This document shows positions 40,145 through 41,389 of a stretch of DNA of 41,389 nucleotides, one piece after another. The stretch is from assembly GCA_021801705.1 (NCBI GenBank), contig JAJYXP010000021.1, positions 1 to 41,389 on the forward strand, given 5' to 3'. Every line of letters starts with the position of its first letter. Position 1 is the stretch's first letter. The stretch comes from Pseudomonadota bacterium. GTDB taxonomy: Bacteria; Pseudomonadota; Gammaproteobacteria; Burkholderiales; Sulfuricellaceae. Made by a program: the position numbers and the translations under genes. The notes below the pieces were generated by a model that saw only the letters and a program-made list of their open reading frames with translations, was not told the origin of the DNA and ran no database searches.

Positions 40145-40999
40145 TCAGTCGAAAACCACCGTCTTGTTGGCGTACAGCAGAATGCGGTTTTCGATATGCC
40201 AGCGCACCCCGCGCGACAGCACCACCTTTTCCAGGTCGCGGCCTTTCTGGACCAGGTCGCCGATCGCGTCGCGGTGGGAGATGCGGGCGACATCCTGCTC
40301 GATGATCGGGCCGTCGTCGAGCATTTCGGTGACGTAGTGGCTGGTCGCGCCGATCAGCTTCACGCCGCGCTCGAAGGCGCGGTGGTAGGGCTTGGCGCCA
40401 AGGAAGGCGGGCAGGAAGGAATGGTGGATGTTGATGATGCGGTTGGGATAGTGCCTGATGAAGTCTGCCGACAGCACCTGCATGTAGCGTGCGAGAACGA
40501 TCAGGTCTATGTGGTGGTGGCGCAGCAGGGCGATCTGGTCTTTTTCCGCTTCGTGTTTGCTGTCCTTGAGCACCGGGATGTGCTGGAAAGGAATTTTGTA
40601 GGAATCGGCAATCCATTTGGTGTCGTCGTGGTTGCCGATGACCAGCGGAATGTCGCAGTGCAGCTCGCCGCTCTGGTGGCGGTAGAGCAGGTCGGCCAGG
40701 CAATGGTCGTAGCGCGAAACGAAGATGGCCACCTGGGGGCGCTGGGCCGACAGCGCCAGGCGCCACTGCATCCCGAATTTTTCGGCAATCGGGGCGAAGA
40801 GCTGGGCGAACTGTTCCGGATTCAGGCCGAAGTCGTGCAGATCCCATTCGACGCGCATCAGGAACAGACCCAGCTCGCTGTCCTGGTGCTGGTCGGCGTG
40901 GAGGATATTGGCGTTATGGCGGTAAAGAAAATCGGCGATGCCTGCGACCAGGCCTTTGCGGTCCGGGCAGGAAATCAGCAGGATGGCGGTGTTTTTCAT
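40145..40999 (-). CDS. purU: Formyltetrahydrofolate deformylase
   Basis: 284 residues from ATG 40999 (MKNTAILLISCPDRKGLVAG); an upstream TTG is unlikely. The N-terminal ACT domain spans about residues 4-85. The C-terminal formyltransferase-like hydrolase domain has IPLVIGNHDD, DLIVLARYMQVLS, IINIHHSFLPAFLGAKPYH and the catalytic Asp in LDDGPIIEQD. It hydrolyses 10-formyl-THF to formate and THF, balancing one-carbon units for purine synthesis. No clear Shine-Dalgarno. Confidence 0.96.
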   Translation of the reverse strand: MKNTAILLISCPDRKGLVAGIADFLYRHNANILHADQHQDSELGLFLMRVEWDLHDFGLNPEQFAQLFAPIAEKFGMQWRLALSAQRPQVAIFVSRYDHCLADLLYRHQSGELHCDIPLVIGNHDDTKWIADSYKIPFQHIPVLKDSKHEAEKDQIALLRHHHIDLIVLARYMQVLSADFIRHYPNRIINIHHSFLPAFLGAKPYHRAFERGVKLIGATSHYVTEMLDDGPIIEQDVARISHRDAIGDLVQKGRDLEKVVLSRGVRWHIENRILLYANKTVVFD

Positions 41000-41056
41000 T
41001 GTCAGTGAACAGATCGTGCGCAAGAGGCTAAATCATACACCAAGTACGGAGGTGTT

Positions 41057-41389
41057 TTACCGCACGCTCACGCGGAGCCCTTCCTTGATGGCATCGCCGG
41101 GATAAACGATGACCCGGTCGCCGGGCGCCAGGCCCTTGGACACAACGGCTTCCAGTCCGCCGCGCCGGGCCAGATGCACGATGCGCCTGGCGGCCCGGCC
41201 TTCGGTAACCGTAAACACCGCCCACTCGCCGCCCGCACGAAACAGCGCGCTGACCGGCACCTTGACCGCATCGTCCAGGCTTGTCACGACGATGCGCGCG
41301 TCCATCCTGTAGCCGTCGCCGAGAGCCTGCCATTTTTCGGCGGGGGAGGTGAGATCGATCACCACGTTGACCCGCTGCTCCTCCACCCC
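41057..41389 (-). CDS. C-terminal part of an RND efflux periplasmic adaptor
   Basis: At least 110 residues, open to the window edge. EEQRVNVVIDL then WQALGDGYRMDARIVV is the beta-barrel end of an HlyD/AcrA-type membrane-fusion protein. VKVPVSALFRAGGEWAVFTV and GLAPGDRVIVYPGDAIKEGL form the membrane-proximal domain. Such adaptors link an inner-membrane RND or ABC pump to an outer-membrane channel; which one cannot be told from this piece. It ends about 57 nt upstream of purU on the same strand. Confidence 0.85.
   Translation of the reverse strand, partial: GVEEQRVNVVIDLTSPAEKWQALGDGYRMDARIVVTSLDDAVKVPVSALFRAGGEWAVFTVTEGRAARRIVHLARRGGLEAVVSKGLAPGDRVIVYPGDAIKEGLRVSVR

Overview
The window (about 41.4 kb, GC-rich, dense housekeeping genes) looks like the chromosome of a betaproteobacterium, most likely in the order Nitrosomonadales (Sulfuricella/Gallionella/Thiobacillus-like). 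This rests on gene order recalled from that group (hrcA-nadK-recN; fur/bamE-dapB-carA-carB-greA-DUF4149-yhbY/rlmE-ftsH-folP-glmM; PP0621-pilS-pilR) and on overall protein character. The species call is inference; no database was searched.

Layout. 1-97: 3' end of an IS5-like transposase gene. 123-5641 (minus): tamB and tamA, an outer-membrane assembly/lipid-transport pair with overlapping stop and start. 5828-9538: accessory stretch with a LapA-domain membrane protein, a decayed region, a frameshifted small cysteine protein, a DUF2934 protein, a polytopic membrane protein overlapping an alpha/beta hydrolase, and a c-type cytochrome. 9809-15646: hemH, hrcA, nadK, recN, a hot-dog thioesterase and fur. 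15945-22958 (plus): bamE, dapB, carA, carB, greA and a DUF4149 protein; a near-consensus sigma-70 promoter and a leader hairpin precede carA. 23197-28396: yhbY, rlmE, ftsH, folP, glmM. 28441-32536: a 3' remnant of an HlyD-type secretion adaptor, a PP0621 protein and the PilS/PilR two-component system. 32638-41389: glycogen phosphorylase, a Ca2+/H+-type exchanger, ampD, a GGDEF/EAL protein, purU and the cut-off C-terminus of an RND efflux adaptor.

The most unusual feature is the intergenic DNA. At least five sequence families of long imperfect palindromes, whose arms are themselves built from short tandem units (7-10 nt: CTCAGSA, CGCCAAGA, CACGAATGAA, CACGGATTAA, GTGATGGG-like), occupy many of the gaps between housekeeping genes. 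They fit the gaps almost exactly: they start at or within 0-27 nt of a stop codon (inside the coding end of glgP and yhbY) and end 0-18 nt before the next start codon (hemH, folP, carB, recN), all of which lack an ordinary Shine-Dalgarno sequence or take one from the repeat. Two families (CACGAAT and CACGGATT) share an inner CACC...GGTG stem despite different arms. Two further MITE-like elements with terminal inverted repeats separate pilS from pilR. Together these suggest dispersed, structured, non-coding mobile elements that target gene ends.

Other second-look items: an in-frame 21-residue insertion in CarA flanked by 17-bp direct repeats, a 24-residue duplication in the PAS region of the GGDEF/EAL protein, and a poly-G frameshift in a DUF1496-like gene.
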